A stretch of DNA of 8,012 nt, taken from positions 1 to 8,012 of the forward strand of contig CAYYOS010000116.1 of NCBI GenBank assembly GCA_964473355.1, written 5' to 3'. The stretch comes from CAYYOS01 sp964473355. Lineage in GTDB: Bacteria; Pseudomonadota; Gammaproteobacteria; Burkholderiales; REEB80. Positions 1-6,493 of the stretch are shown here, piece by piece. Position 1 is the stretch's first letter. Every line of letters starts with the position of its first letter. The position numbers and the translations under genes are program-made. The notes beneath the pieces were generated by a model, which was given only the letters and a program-made list of their open reading frames with translations, was not told the origin of the DNA and did no database searches.

Positions 1-255
1 CGGCAATAAGCCCGAATCGGTAAAGCTTGTGCCACTTACGTAGAACACCGTACACCGTGCAGGATTACCCGAACAGCGTTCTAATTGGTAGGCGGCATCG
101 GTGCCTGACCAGGTTAAGCTGATTTGCGTAGCCGACAAAGCACTGGCGATAAGATTGCTAACGGCAGCGTGGGCGGAGCTGATACCGTGGAAGAGGGCGA
201 TGACCCAAAGTATCCGGCAAAAGAAGGGGTGATAATTATGAGGCGGTTTGGGCAT
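1..255 (-). CDS. Secreted protein with fibronectin type III-like domain, 5' part only
   Basis: An open frame of 85 codons without a stop starts at ATG 255-253 on the minus strand and leaves the window at base 1. The protein begins MPKPPHNYHP, then a hydrophobic stretch (about residues 11-26, FFCRILWVIALF) ending in SSAHA. This looks like a Sec signal peptide cleaved after residue 30. The mature part, from about residue 31 (AVSNLIASALSATQISLTW), followed by AYQLERC and GTSFTDSGL, reads as the start of a fibronectin type III domain of the kind found in multidomain exported proteins; two cysteines (C61, C68) fit an ERCxxxxC variant. The export call is firm. The Fn3 call rests on one partial domain, and total length and function are unknown. 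It is divergent from the large IPTL-CTERM gene and has a good promoter 40-60 bp upstream of the start. The Shine-Dalgarno site is weak (AAAGAA just before ATG). The frame, signal peptide and promoter agree, so I consider the gene real although truncated. Confidence 0.8.
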   Translation of the reverse strand, partial: MPKPPHNYHPFFCRILWVIALFHGISSAHAAVSNLIASALSATQISLTWSGTDAAYQLERCSGNPARCTVFYVSGTSFTDSGLLP

Positions 256-291
256 GGTTCTTTATGTACTCTCAGTTCAGACAGTTATTGC

Positions 292-314
292 AGATTATTC
301 CGAAGGAATAATCT
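292..314. repeat. Perfect inverted repeat, candidate operator
   Basis: Arms agattattcc (292-301) and ggaataatct (305-314) are exact reverse complements separated by gaa. The dyad covers the spacer and -10 box of the leftward promoter, the position expected for a repressor operator. A 3-nt loop also permits a hairpin, but there is no T-tract, so it does not look like a terminator. I cannot assign a regulator family. Confidence 0.6.
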
Positions 315-321
315 ACGTCAA
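294..321 (-). promoter_or_regulatory. Sigma70-like promoter for the leftward Fn3-type gene
   Basis: On the minus strand, TTGACG (complement of 316-321) is a 5/6 match to the -35 consensus. It is followed after 16 bp by AATAAT (complement of 294-299), a 5/6 match to the -10. Transcription would start near 287, giving a leader of roughly 30 nt before the ATG at 255, a sensible length. The inverted repeat at 292-314 overlaps the spacer and -10. The call is from sequence pattern only. Confidence 0.6.
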
Positions 322-476
322 GCGATGGGAGTTCATCAACAATGACGCTGGCTGCGATCATAGGGTTTGCATAAGCTCTGCAGCCCTTGAACCGCATGGC
401 GCCGGCCAGAGCTTCCTGTCAGTAAAGACGATTCTGATTGATACATTTCGCAGAGAAAGCAGGGTAGGCACGTGTC

Positions 477-504
477 TTGCAAAAGCATATTAAACGGTTA
501 TTAT
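477..504 (+). promoter_or_regulatory. Sigma70-like promoter for the IPTL-CTERM gene
   Basis: TTGCAA (477-482) and TATTAT (499-504) are separated by 16 bp. The predicted start near 511 would leave a leader of about 40 nt that includes the AGGA site at 529-532. The match is moderate but the position is right for the large downstream gene. Confidence 0.5.
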
Positions 505-528
505 AGTTTCGCGCTACAAATCAAAGGC

Positions 529-555
529 AGGATAAAAATGAATACCCCAGCATGA
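529..555 (+). promoter_or_regulatory. Strong RBS with five-codon leader ORF overlapping the main start
   Basis: AGGA at 529-532 is placed 5 nt before an ATG at 538. That ATG opens only five codons (MNTPA) and stops at TGA 553-555, which overlaps the first ATG of the large gene (552-554) as ATGA. The main start itself has no Shine-Dalgarno site at normal distance (AGGA is 19 nt away). Either the mini-ORF couples translation into the large gene, or a one-base sequencing error has separated the true start at 538 from the frame. The sequence alone cannot decide this. Confidence 0.5.
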
Positions 556-1993
556 TGTTAAAACGGGTTTGTTTTACAGTCTGCACTGCGTTCGCACTCA
601 TGCTCTGGAGCTCCGGCTATGTCCATGCGGCGTTAACCGTTACACCGTTAACTTGGAACATCATTGGTTTAGATAGTAATACCCCTGCCTCGGGTCCACA
701 GTATTTTCCCGTCGGTGCGCGTGTTTGCAGCAACGTCGCAACGACTAATGTGACGGTCAACTTCATATGGGATTCGGCTAATCCCTACATCAACTTACGC
801 CCAGGAAGCCTAAACAGCATCAGCATTCCGTCATTAAGCGCTGGCGGTTGCTCAGACGCCTACTTTGAGGCTGAAGTCACGCGGGTGGCGTCCGCATTTG
901 ATACGGCACGCCGCTACCGCATCACCGCTACGGACAGCTCTGGCACGGCGTCGACGCCGTCACCACGGGAACTTTACGTGGAGCATTTGATATCGCAAAA
1001 CCGCAATTCCATCTCCGACGTGAGACTCAATGGCACGTCCATTCCGGCCGGTGGATCGATGGATCTGGTGGTGGGTAATACTTATACGATAGAGCTAGTC
1101 GGCGGGACAGCTACGCAAGGCTATGAACAATTCGAAGCCTTTATTAATTTCCCGAACACCATATTTCAGATTCTTTCTGTTAGTACGACGTATTCGGCGA
1201 ATACGTCAGTCTATGTTTCCTCGCCAAATGACAAACTGTATGCCGATGCCTGCTTGTGGGAAAACGACCCGAGCAGTCCAAATTATCGCGCTTGCGTGGG
1301 CACCGCCGGCAAAACGGGCGGTAGTAACGTGGTCACCACTTACTCCATAAGAATTTTGGGCGGTGGCGGCACATCGCAAACGCTTAACACGCTGCTTTAT
1401 GACTTTTCGGGTAGTAGTTTCCACTATAACGCCGATTACGCGACAGGTGCGCGCATTGCCAACATCGTTAATCCTGCAGCGTTGACCTTATCGAAGGCGT
1501 TTTCGCCCAACGCTACCGTAGCCGGTGGTACGTCGACACTGACTTTCACCATTGCGAATCCGAATTCGTCTCCGGTGAGCGACGCGAATTTTGTCGATAA
1601 TTTACCCGCCTCGCCAGGTCAGATGGTTGTCGCGACGCCAGCGACCTTCTCAACTTCGGGTTGCGGGTCACCGACGTTCACGCCTATCGCGGGGGCGACG
1701 TCGATTTCGTTTGCAAACGGCACGGTAGCGGCAAACAGCAGTTGTGTCGTTAGCGTGACCGTCAGCGTTCCCGCCACGCCAACAAGTGGAACCTATACCA
1801 ACACCTCGAATAACCTCTTTATAGGCACCCAAGATACCGGGAATTTTGCCAGCGCCAGCCTCACACTCACCACAACGACTGCCGGTACTGGCGTGTGTGG
1901 ATTGACCTTAGCACGCTGGAATTTCCCCACGGGCATGAGCACCACCGCGCCCGCGCGCCCTAAGAAACTGCGACGAGAGAGTTCGAGAGATTT
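552..1993 (+). CDS. DUF11-repeat IPTL-CTERM surface protein, N-terminal part (cut by assembly gap)
   Basis: 480 codons are readable before the N run. Residues 1-26 (MMLKRVCFTVCTAFALMLWS to GYVHA) form a signal peptide with cleavage expected after VHA. Residues 27 to about 308 are a non-repetitive exported region with cysteines that look paired (C59/C100, C234/C248). Residues about 309-440 form one DUF11-like beta-sandwich module: LSKAFSPNATVAGGTSTLTF, then NPNSSPVSDANFVDNLPA, with cysteines C371 and C398. From C449 (VCGLTLARWNFPTG) a new jelly-roll-like domain begins and is broken by the gap. The last dozen codons before the gap (about 1956-1991, RPKKLRRESSRD) are basic and unlike the rest of this Ser/Thr/Ala/Gly-rich protein, so I suspect poor sequence at a contig end. 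Two ATG codons stand in tandem (552 and 555); either could be used. The gene almost certainly continues at 2004-5311. The likely role is as a cell-surface or extracellular-matrix protein; a ligand cannot be inferred. Confidence 0.85.
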
Positions 1994-2003
1994 NNNNNNN
2001 NNN
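1994..2003. other. Assembly gap (10 Ns)
   Basis: Ten consecutive Ns sit inside the large surface-protein gene. A run of exactly ten is a common scaffolder placeholder, so the true gap may be longer or shorter. The frames on the two sides differ, which means nothing biological while the gap length is unknown. The right-hand frame is open back to the first base after the gap. Confidence 0.97.
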
Positions 2004-5000
2004 CCAACGTCACGGCGAGTGCCACGCCAGGTGCGGGTGTGAGTCCGGTTTTTAGCACCCAGGACAACACTATTTCACCCACTGGAACCGGTTCCTGGGG
2101 CTCGAATGGCGCCGTGGACGCTTCGGGTGCAACACTGGTCACTGCTAATAACGATTACTTTGAATTCGCACTCGATACCACCGGCCAGACGGCTGTTTAT
2201 TTAAGCTTTGATGCCTTATTTAAAACGCCCAATGGGCCGAGAGGGCTGGCGGTCTACTATGGCACCTCAAATGCGCGACCCGAAAGCGGCACGCAGGTTT
2301 TCAATAATGCGACGGCGATGGCAACGGCCAACGTATGGAATTCGTTCGGTGCTGGCAACAGCATCGCCTTTACCACTGGGCTTAACCCGTCGGGGCTAAC
2401 TTACTTCCGTATCTATGCATTTAACGCGGGAAATACAAATTCAGGCTCAGACATTAATATTGACAACGTGCTCTTTACCGGCTGCGGCATACCCTCTCAG
2501 CCGACTATCACCAAAACCTTTGCACCTAATCCGGTGGCAGTGAACAGTAGCTCGACGCTGACTTTTACGCTAACTAATCCGAACACGGTGCAGTTAACTG
2601 GCGCACAATTTACCGATAACTTGCCCGCCGGTTTGGAAGTCGCCCCCACGCCTGCGGCGAGTACGACCTGCACCGGTTCCCCGAGCTGGGCACCAACTCC
2701 GGGTGCTACGGTTCTTGCATTCGGCCAAACAACCGGTGCCAATATTCCAGCAAGTGGATCATGTACGGCCAGTGTCAGCGTCAGAGCTACCACCGCGGGA
2801 CCACATACCAATGTGAGTGGCTTTATTTCAACAACGGAGAGCGGTACTAACTCCGGCGCCGGTGGCTCCGCCACCGCCTCTCTTACTGCGGTACTTCCGC
2901 CCAGTATAGCCAAGTCCTTTGGGACCAATCCGATATTAAGCGCAGGCAATTCATTGCTGACGTTCACCCTTAGTAATCCGAATCCGAACGATACGCTTTC
3001 CGGCGTTTCGTTTTCCGACACGTACCCCAGTGGTCTAACGAACATCAATCCGCTCACTCCGGCGGTAGTTAATACGTGTGGTGGCGCCGTTACGGCGGCA
3101 GCGGGCGGGCCTGGGATTAGTTTAAGTGGCGGAACAATAGCGGGCGGCGCGAGTTGCACGGTAGCGGTCAGGGTCACCGCCGCTAGCCCCGGTTCCTATG
3201 TCAATACCACTGGCGCCGTATCCGCAACTACGGCAGGGACAGGCAACACGGCGACGGATACATTGGTGGTGAATGCACCCAATCCGAGCATTGCCCTGCT
3301 CAAACAAATATCCACTAGCCCATCCGGGCCCTGGTCCAGATTTATTAGCGTAACCCCGAGCACCTTGGTCTATTACCAGTTCACTATGGAAAATACCGGG
3401 GATGTTGCGTTGAGCCCGGTCAGCGTTAACGATCCCACTGTGAGCACTGCAAGCTGCACATGGCCGGCCTCACTTCCCGTTGCTTCGGCCACGCAAGACC
3501 CCACGGCGGCCTGCGTGGTGGGGCCAATCACGGCGATTGCCGGCAGTAACGTCAATACCGCCACGGCACGGGGCACGTTTAGCGGAGTAGAGTATTCCTC
3601 CGCGCCGGCCAGCAGTGAGTACATCGGCGCCACGCCAGGGTTTAGTTTGCTCAAACAAATCGGCACCTCGGCGACGGGCCCGTGGTCGTCGTCTATTTCC
3701 GTCGCCTTGGGGAGCAACGTCTACTATAGATTTACCCTGGTAAATACTGGCGGCGTGGCACTAAGTCCAGTAAGTGTTACTGATGTCCAGGTAAGTACGG
3801 GATCCTGCGCATTCAGCGATCCGCTTGCGGTGGGTAGCGCAACGACATGCGTAGTTGGTCCCATCGGCGCTTCAGCAACCCCAGGCACCTTTACCAATAC
3901 GGCGACTGGACACGGTACCAATGGTGGAACTACGATAGACACCGAATCTTCGTCGGCAAGCTACACTGCCGGTAGCAACGCCGATCTCGCGGTTACCAAG
4001 ACGAATGGCGCGAGCAGCGTTATCGCCGGGAGTACGACTACCTACATCATTACGGTTAGCAACAACGGGCCCGCTAGTGTCACCGCGGCCACGCTCAGTG
4101 ATCCCGCAGTAAGCGGACTTAGTAAAACCGCAGTGGCTTGCTCAAGCACCCCCGGGCAGTGCGCCACGGCGCCCACAATGGCGCAACTAGAAAGCGGCGC
4201 GTTCACGTTGCCGACATTAGCTAGCGGGCAAACCTACCAAATCACGGTGACCGCCAACGTTATCGCTACCAGTGGCAATGTCAGTAACGTCGCTGCGGTC
4301 AGCGTACCAGCCGGCATGACTGACCCCAACGGCGCAAATAACAGCGCCACCGATACCGACACCGTCAGTGGCGTGCCGAGTTTGATCATCACTAAAAGTA
4401 ATGGGGTCAGCACGGTCAATGCCGCAGGCAGCACCAGCTATACCGTGACCATAACCAACAACGGTACCGCGACCGCCACCGGTATTTCCTGGACTGACGT
4501 TGTGGGCAGCGGGCTAACCATTACCGGCATCGCCCCCGGCACGGCAAGTGCTGGTAGCGTACTGGGGACCTGCAGTTTAATTACGCTAAGTTGTACGGGC
4601 ATAACCGTGGCCGCCAGTGGCGGTAGCGTGACCTATACGGTGACGGCAACAGTCACCGGAATCGCCGGTAACAACGCGGTGAATACCGCTAACGTCGGCG
4701 GGGGTGGCTGCACCGCAGGATCGCCGAGCTCGCCAGCAAACTGCACGAGCACGGATACGGATCTCATCACGACCATTATTCCACTCCCTGTTCCTATACT
4801 CACGGTTAGCAATATCGCAAGTGTCGCCACCATCGCTCAAAACGGTACCTATATCTACACAGTGGCTGTCAGTAACACGGGATTCGGCCTCAGCGTTAAC
4901 CCCGTCATTTCTTATAGCGTGCCGGCCGGCGTAACAATCACGGGACTGACAAACGGCGCAGGCTGGGTGTGTACACCCACTACGTTAACCGGCGCGGGCA

Positions 5001-5311
5001 CGATTACTTGCACGAAGGCTACGGGCGTTATAAGCGGTGTGACGAATGAAACCGTAATGATCTTAAACGCTACCAAGACGTCCGTGAGCAGTGTCACCAC
5101 CACAGCCACCATAACCAGTGGTGACCCGGCGTGCCCGGCGGCTGCACGTTGCATCAGTGCCGCGGTGGTGAATGACAGTTCAACGTTCGGGGCCTCTCCC
5201 CCGCAGGGCATACCAACATTATCTGAGTGGGGGTCGATTATACTTTCTGGAATTGTCGCGCTTGTGGCATTTTTCAGCTTGCGGCGACTGGGTAATAAGC
5301 AAGTAGGGTAG
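2004..5311 (+). CDS. DUF11-repeat IPTL-CTERM surface protein, C-terminal part
   Basis: The frame is open from the gap (NVTASATPGAGV) to TAG 5309-5311. A GTG at 2039 is an internal codon, not a start: it has no ribosome-binding site and the protein homology character begins upstream of it. Numbering from that GTG, residues 1-149 are a jelly-roll-like domain (WGSNGAVDASG, YFEFALD, FRIYAFNAGNT, INIDNVLFTGC). Seven DUF11-like modules follow at about 155-283, 287-412, 416-531, 533-645, 648-777, 780-910 and 918-1048. Most start with a phrase such as ITKTFAPNP, LLKQI or LAVTKTNG, and carry FTLTNPN or ITVSNNG strands and a cysteine pair. The C-terminus (1057-1090) is an IPTL-CTERM signal: GIPTLSEWG, a hydrophobic helix (1066-1081) and basic residues (LRRLGNK). 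By family knowledge, exosortase H is the predicted processing enzyme. The protein should be exported, sorted at the inner membrane and released or anchored at the surface. The DUF427 gene follows 33 bp later. Confidence 0.9.
3298..3990 (+). repeat. Tandemly duplicated module inside the surface protein
   Basis: Two adjacent modules (residues about 416-531 and 533-645 of the C-terminal part) are much more alike than the others. Shared phrases are LLKQI-TS-GPW, VYY-FT--NTG-VALSPVSV-D--VST-SC, and CVVGPI. The 12-mer gctcaaacaaat is identical at 3298-3309 and 3649-3660, exactly 351 bp (117 codons) apart. Elsewhere the DNA has diverged, so this is an older duplication of one module, not a recent expansion. 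Confidence 0.7.
5212..5305 (+). other. IPTL-CTERM sorting signal (coding segment)
   Basis: This encodes the C-terminal tripartite signal of the large protein: motif IPTLSEWG, then a hydrophobic segment (SIILSGIVALVAFFS), then LRRLGNK. It matches the IPTL-CTERM pattern, a relative of PEP-CTERM that in sequenced genomes co-occurs with exosortase H. The order, spacing and position at the extreme C-terminus make the call strong. Cleavage itself is an inference. Confidence 0.9.
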
Positions 5312-5344
5312 CTTATACGGAAAATATCTCAACAAAAGGTTGAT

Positions 5345-5629
5345 ATGTCTAAAGCAGTCTGGAATGGCGCGGTGCTGGCTGAGAGTGAGGCTTGCCGAAT
5401 CGTGGAGGGTAATTATTATTTTCCACCCGAGGCAGTAAAAATGGAATACCTGCGCGCCAGTGATAAACACACCACTTGTTTTTGGAAAGGCACTGCGAGT
5501 TACTACGATGTGGTTGTGGCGGGCAAAGTAAACACCCAAGCCGCGTGGTATTATCCGGAGACTTTGGACGAAGCGCGCCACATACAGAATTACATCGCGT
5601 TCTGGCACGGCGTGACCGTAACCCCTTAA
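5345..5629 (+). CDS. DUF427 domain protein
   Basis: This 94-residue soluble protein has no signal peptide. It shows the hallmark of the DUF427 family along its whole length: WNGAVLAES near the start, VEGNYYFPPEAV and YL at 21-36, a central HTTCFWKGTASYYDV (about 42-56), then GKVN-AAWYYPE and a closing IAFWHGVTV. The length and order of motifs are those of a complete single-domain member. Small DUF427 proteins are widespread in bacteria but no activity is established that I can state. The start at 5345 is supported by AAAAGG (5334-5339) five bases upstream. It lies 33 bp after the IPTL-CTERM gene on the same strand and could be reached by read-through, but the two proteins have no evident functional link. 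It converges with the vapC-like gene. Confidence 0.88.
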   Translation: MSKAVWNGAVLAESEACRIVEGNYYFPPEAVKMEYLRASDKHTTCFWKGTASYYDVVVAGKVNTQAAWYYPETLDEARHIQNYIAFWHGVTVTP

Positions 5630-5706
5630 CGACTGCCGGTTTTGTCCGCAGTCATATCGCGTTATCGAATTGAGACGCGACAGTTAGCAATCATATCCAC
5701 GGTCCC
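5630..5706. terminator. Convergent intergenic region with weak hairpins
   Basis: Between the convergent DUF427 and toxin genes are two inverted repeats. GACTGC/GCAGTC with an inner GG/CC and one bulged C spans 5631-5653, and TCGCGT/ACGCGA with a 12-nt loop spans 5657-5680. Neither is followed by a run of T on either strand, so intrinsic termination is only a possibility, supported mainly by the convergent position. Confidence 0.25.
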
Positions 5707-6111
5707 TTAATTCCCGGACGGGTTAAAGAAGGGTACGTCAAAGCGCTTAAAATCCCGGACATTTCTGGTAACCACAGTAAGTTTGTGAACCATTGCACTG
5801 GCCGCAATCATGGCGTCCTCATAAAAGGTATTTGGTTGTCGATGCATCAATTTTGCCCATAGACGAAAGGTTGTGGCGTCCATGGGGAGGACGTTGTAAG
5901 CGGTGGCGACTTTATCCACCCATGTTTCTATTGCTGCCGCTTTTTCAGGATCTTGTTCGCGCGTGATCTCTATGCCGGCTTGAATCTCGCCGAGTGTAAC
6001 GGCGGATAGATAAAGATCAGCCTCGGCCACGTTTTCAAGCCACGCCACGACGGCCCGAGATGGGCGTGGTTTGCGCAACTCTGAGACGATATTGGTATCA
6101 AGAAGATACAA
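5707..6111 (-). CDS. vapC: PIN-domain toxin, VapC/FitB-like
   Basis: This is a 134-residue type II toxin, predicted to be a Mg2+-dependent endoribonuclease. It has the PIN-domain order: MYLLDTNIVSELRKP with D5, AVTLGEIQAGI with E42, FYEDAMIAASA with D99, and TVVTRNVRDF with D120 and N117 near the fourth acidic site. All the expected acidic residues are present, so the toxin looks intact. The MYLLDTN start and length fit the FitB-like branch of VapC. The start codon is TTG (6111-6109), only 2 nt after the antitoxin stop and without a clear Shine-Dalgarno site. Translation is therefore probably coupled to the antitoxin, a usual way to keep toxin below antitoxin. The RNA target cannot be predicted from sequence alone. 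Confidence 0.9.
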   Translation of the reverse strand: MYLLDTNIVSELRKPRPSRAVVAWLENVAEADLYLSAVTLGEIQAGIEITREQDPEKAAAIETWVDKVATAYNVLPMDATTFRLWAKLMHRQPNTFYEDAMIAASAMVHKLTVVTRNVRDFKRFDVPFFNPSGN

Positions 6112-6113
6112 GG

Positions 6114-6368
6114 CTAAAGAATCACTGCAGGCCGGCGGCGGGCCGATCCTCGCTTCGGCAGATTAAGATCCGCGCGACCAAAATCGGATAATAGCAAAGA
6201 CTTGAGAGAGGGGCGTGCAGCGTCACTCAACCGCCTCCATTCAGCGATAGGCACCAGAACGGCGGTTTCCGTACCGCGCCGAGTGACCACTTGCGGTCCC
6301 TCGTTGATACAGGTATCCAGTAATTCGCTAAAACGGGCTTTTGCGTCTTGTACTGGCCAATTAGTCAT
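6114..6368 (-). CDS. Antitoxin of the Phd/YefM family, VapB-like
   Basis: 84 residues from the chosen ATG at 6368. The N-terminal half (MTNWPVQDAKARFSELLDTC, then GPQVVTRRGTETAVLVPIAEW) is the Phd/YefM fold, which dimerises and binds DNA. The C-terminal tail (SLKSLLL to LNLPKRGSARRRPAVIL) matches the toxin-binding tail seen in antitoxins paired with FitB/VapC-like PIN toxins. A GTG five codons upstream (6383) is in frame. However, AGGGA (complement of 6373-6377) sits four bases before the ATG at 6368, and the family usually begins here, so I prefer 6368. It precedes the toxin by 2 nt. It should neutralise the PIN toxin and, with it, repress the shared promoter through the palindrome at 6388-6407. 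Confidence 0.88.
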   Translation of the reverse strand: MTNWPVQDAKARFSELLDTCINEGPQVVTRRGTETAVLVPIAEWRRLSDAARPSLKSLLLSDFGRADLNLPKRGSARRRPAVIL

Positions 6369-6387
6369 AAAATCCCTTTTCACTTGT

Positions 6388-6407
6388 GACTAGTTACATA
6401 ACTAGTC
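6388..6407. promoter_or_regulatory. Palindromic operator candidate of the toxin-antitoxin operon
   Basis: Arms gactagtta (6388-6396) and taactagtc (6399-6407) are perfect reverse complements with a 2-bp centre. The palindrome lies 19 bp upstream of the preferred antitoxin start, just downstream of a TATAAA box. That placement fits autorepression by a Phd/YefM antitoxin-toxin complex, the usual control of such operons. Confidence 0.65.
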
Positions 6408-6418
6408 TAATAGAAGCG

Positions 6419-6448
6419 TTTATAAAAAGCAATTTAACGGTAATTGAA
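6419..6448 (-). promoter_or_regulatory. Possible promoter of the toxin-antitoxin operon
   Basis: On the minus strand, TTCAAT (complement of 6443-6448) and TATAAA (complement of 6419-6424) are 18 bp apart in an AT-rich stretch. The start would fall next to the palindrome at 6388-6407. The -35 is poor and other pairings in this AT-rich sequence are possible. Confidence 0.35.
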
Positions 6449-6493
6449 ACCCCACAGTTAAACATGCTGCACTTAGGTAAACTCCAGACCCGA

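Larger units (their letters stand above)
256..551. other. Divergent intergenic region
   Basis: These 296 bp separate the leftward Fn3-type gene from the rightward IPTL-CTERM gene. I find a promoter for each direction (294-321 leftward, 477-504 rightward), a perfect inverted repeat at 292-314, and a leader mini-ORF with a strong ribosome-binding site at 529-555. The stretch from about 322 to 476 shows nothing I can name. An open frame crossing it on the plus strand (248-493) has no recognisable protein character. Confidence 0.7.

Noticed and set aside
248..493. Plus-strand open frame of 81 codons in the divergent intergenic region
   Set aside because: It overlaps the start and promoter of the leftward gene, has no recognisable domain, lacks a convincing ribosome-binding site and covers the rightward -35 region.
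2039..2041. GTG as the start of a separate large gene
   Set aside because: The frame is open back to the N gap, the domain is already under way before it, and no Shine-Dalgarno site precedes it.
2497..3177. Minus-strand open frame of 226 codons
   Set aside because: It is antisense to the DUF11-like repeats; its Val/Pro/Ala/Leu-rich sequence is what the complement of Thr/Ser/Gly/Asn-rich codons produces. No domain or start signal is seen.
2497..5160. Repeats in the surface gene as a CRISPR-like or non-coding repeat array
   Set aside because: The periodicity is at protein-module level (over 300 bp per unit, diverged DNA) inside an uninterrupted reading frame.
5219..5608. Minus-strand open frame of 129 codons opposite the DUF427 gene
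   Set aside because: It runs antisense through the well-conserved DUF427 gene and the IPTL-CTERM coding end; its sequence has no family character.
6369..6383. GTG 6383 as antitoxin start
   Set aside because: The ATG at 6368 has a well-placed AGGGA and agrees with the usual N-terminus of the family; the extra five codons contain that ribosome-binding site.
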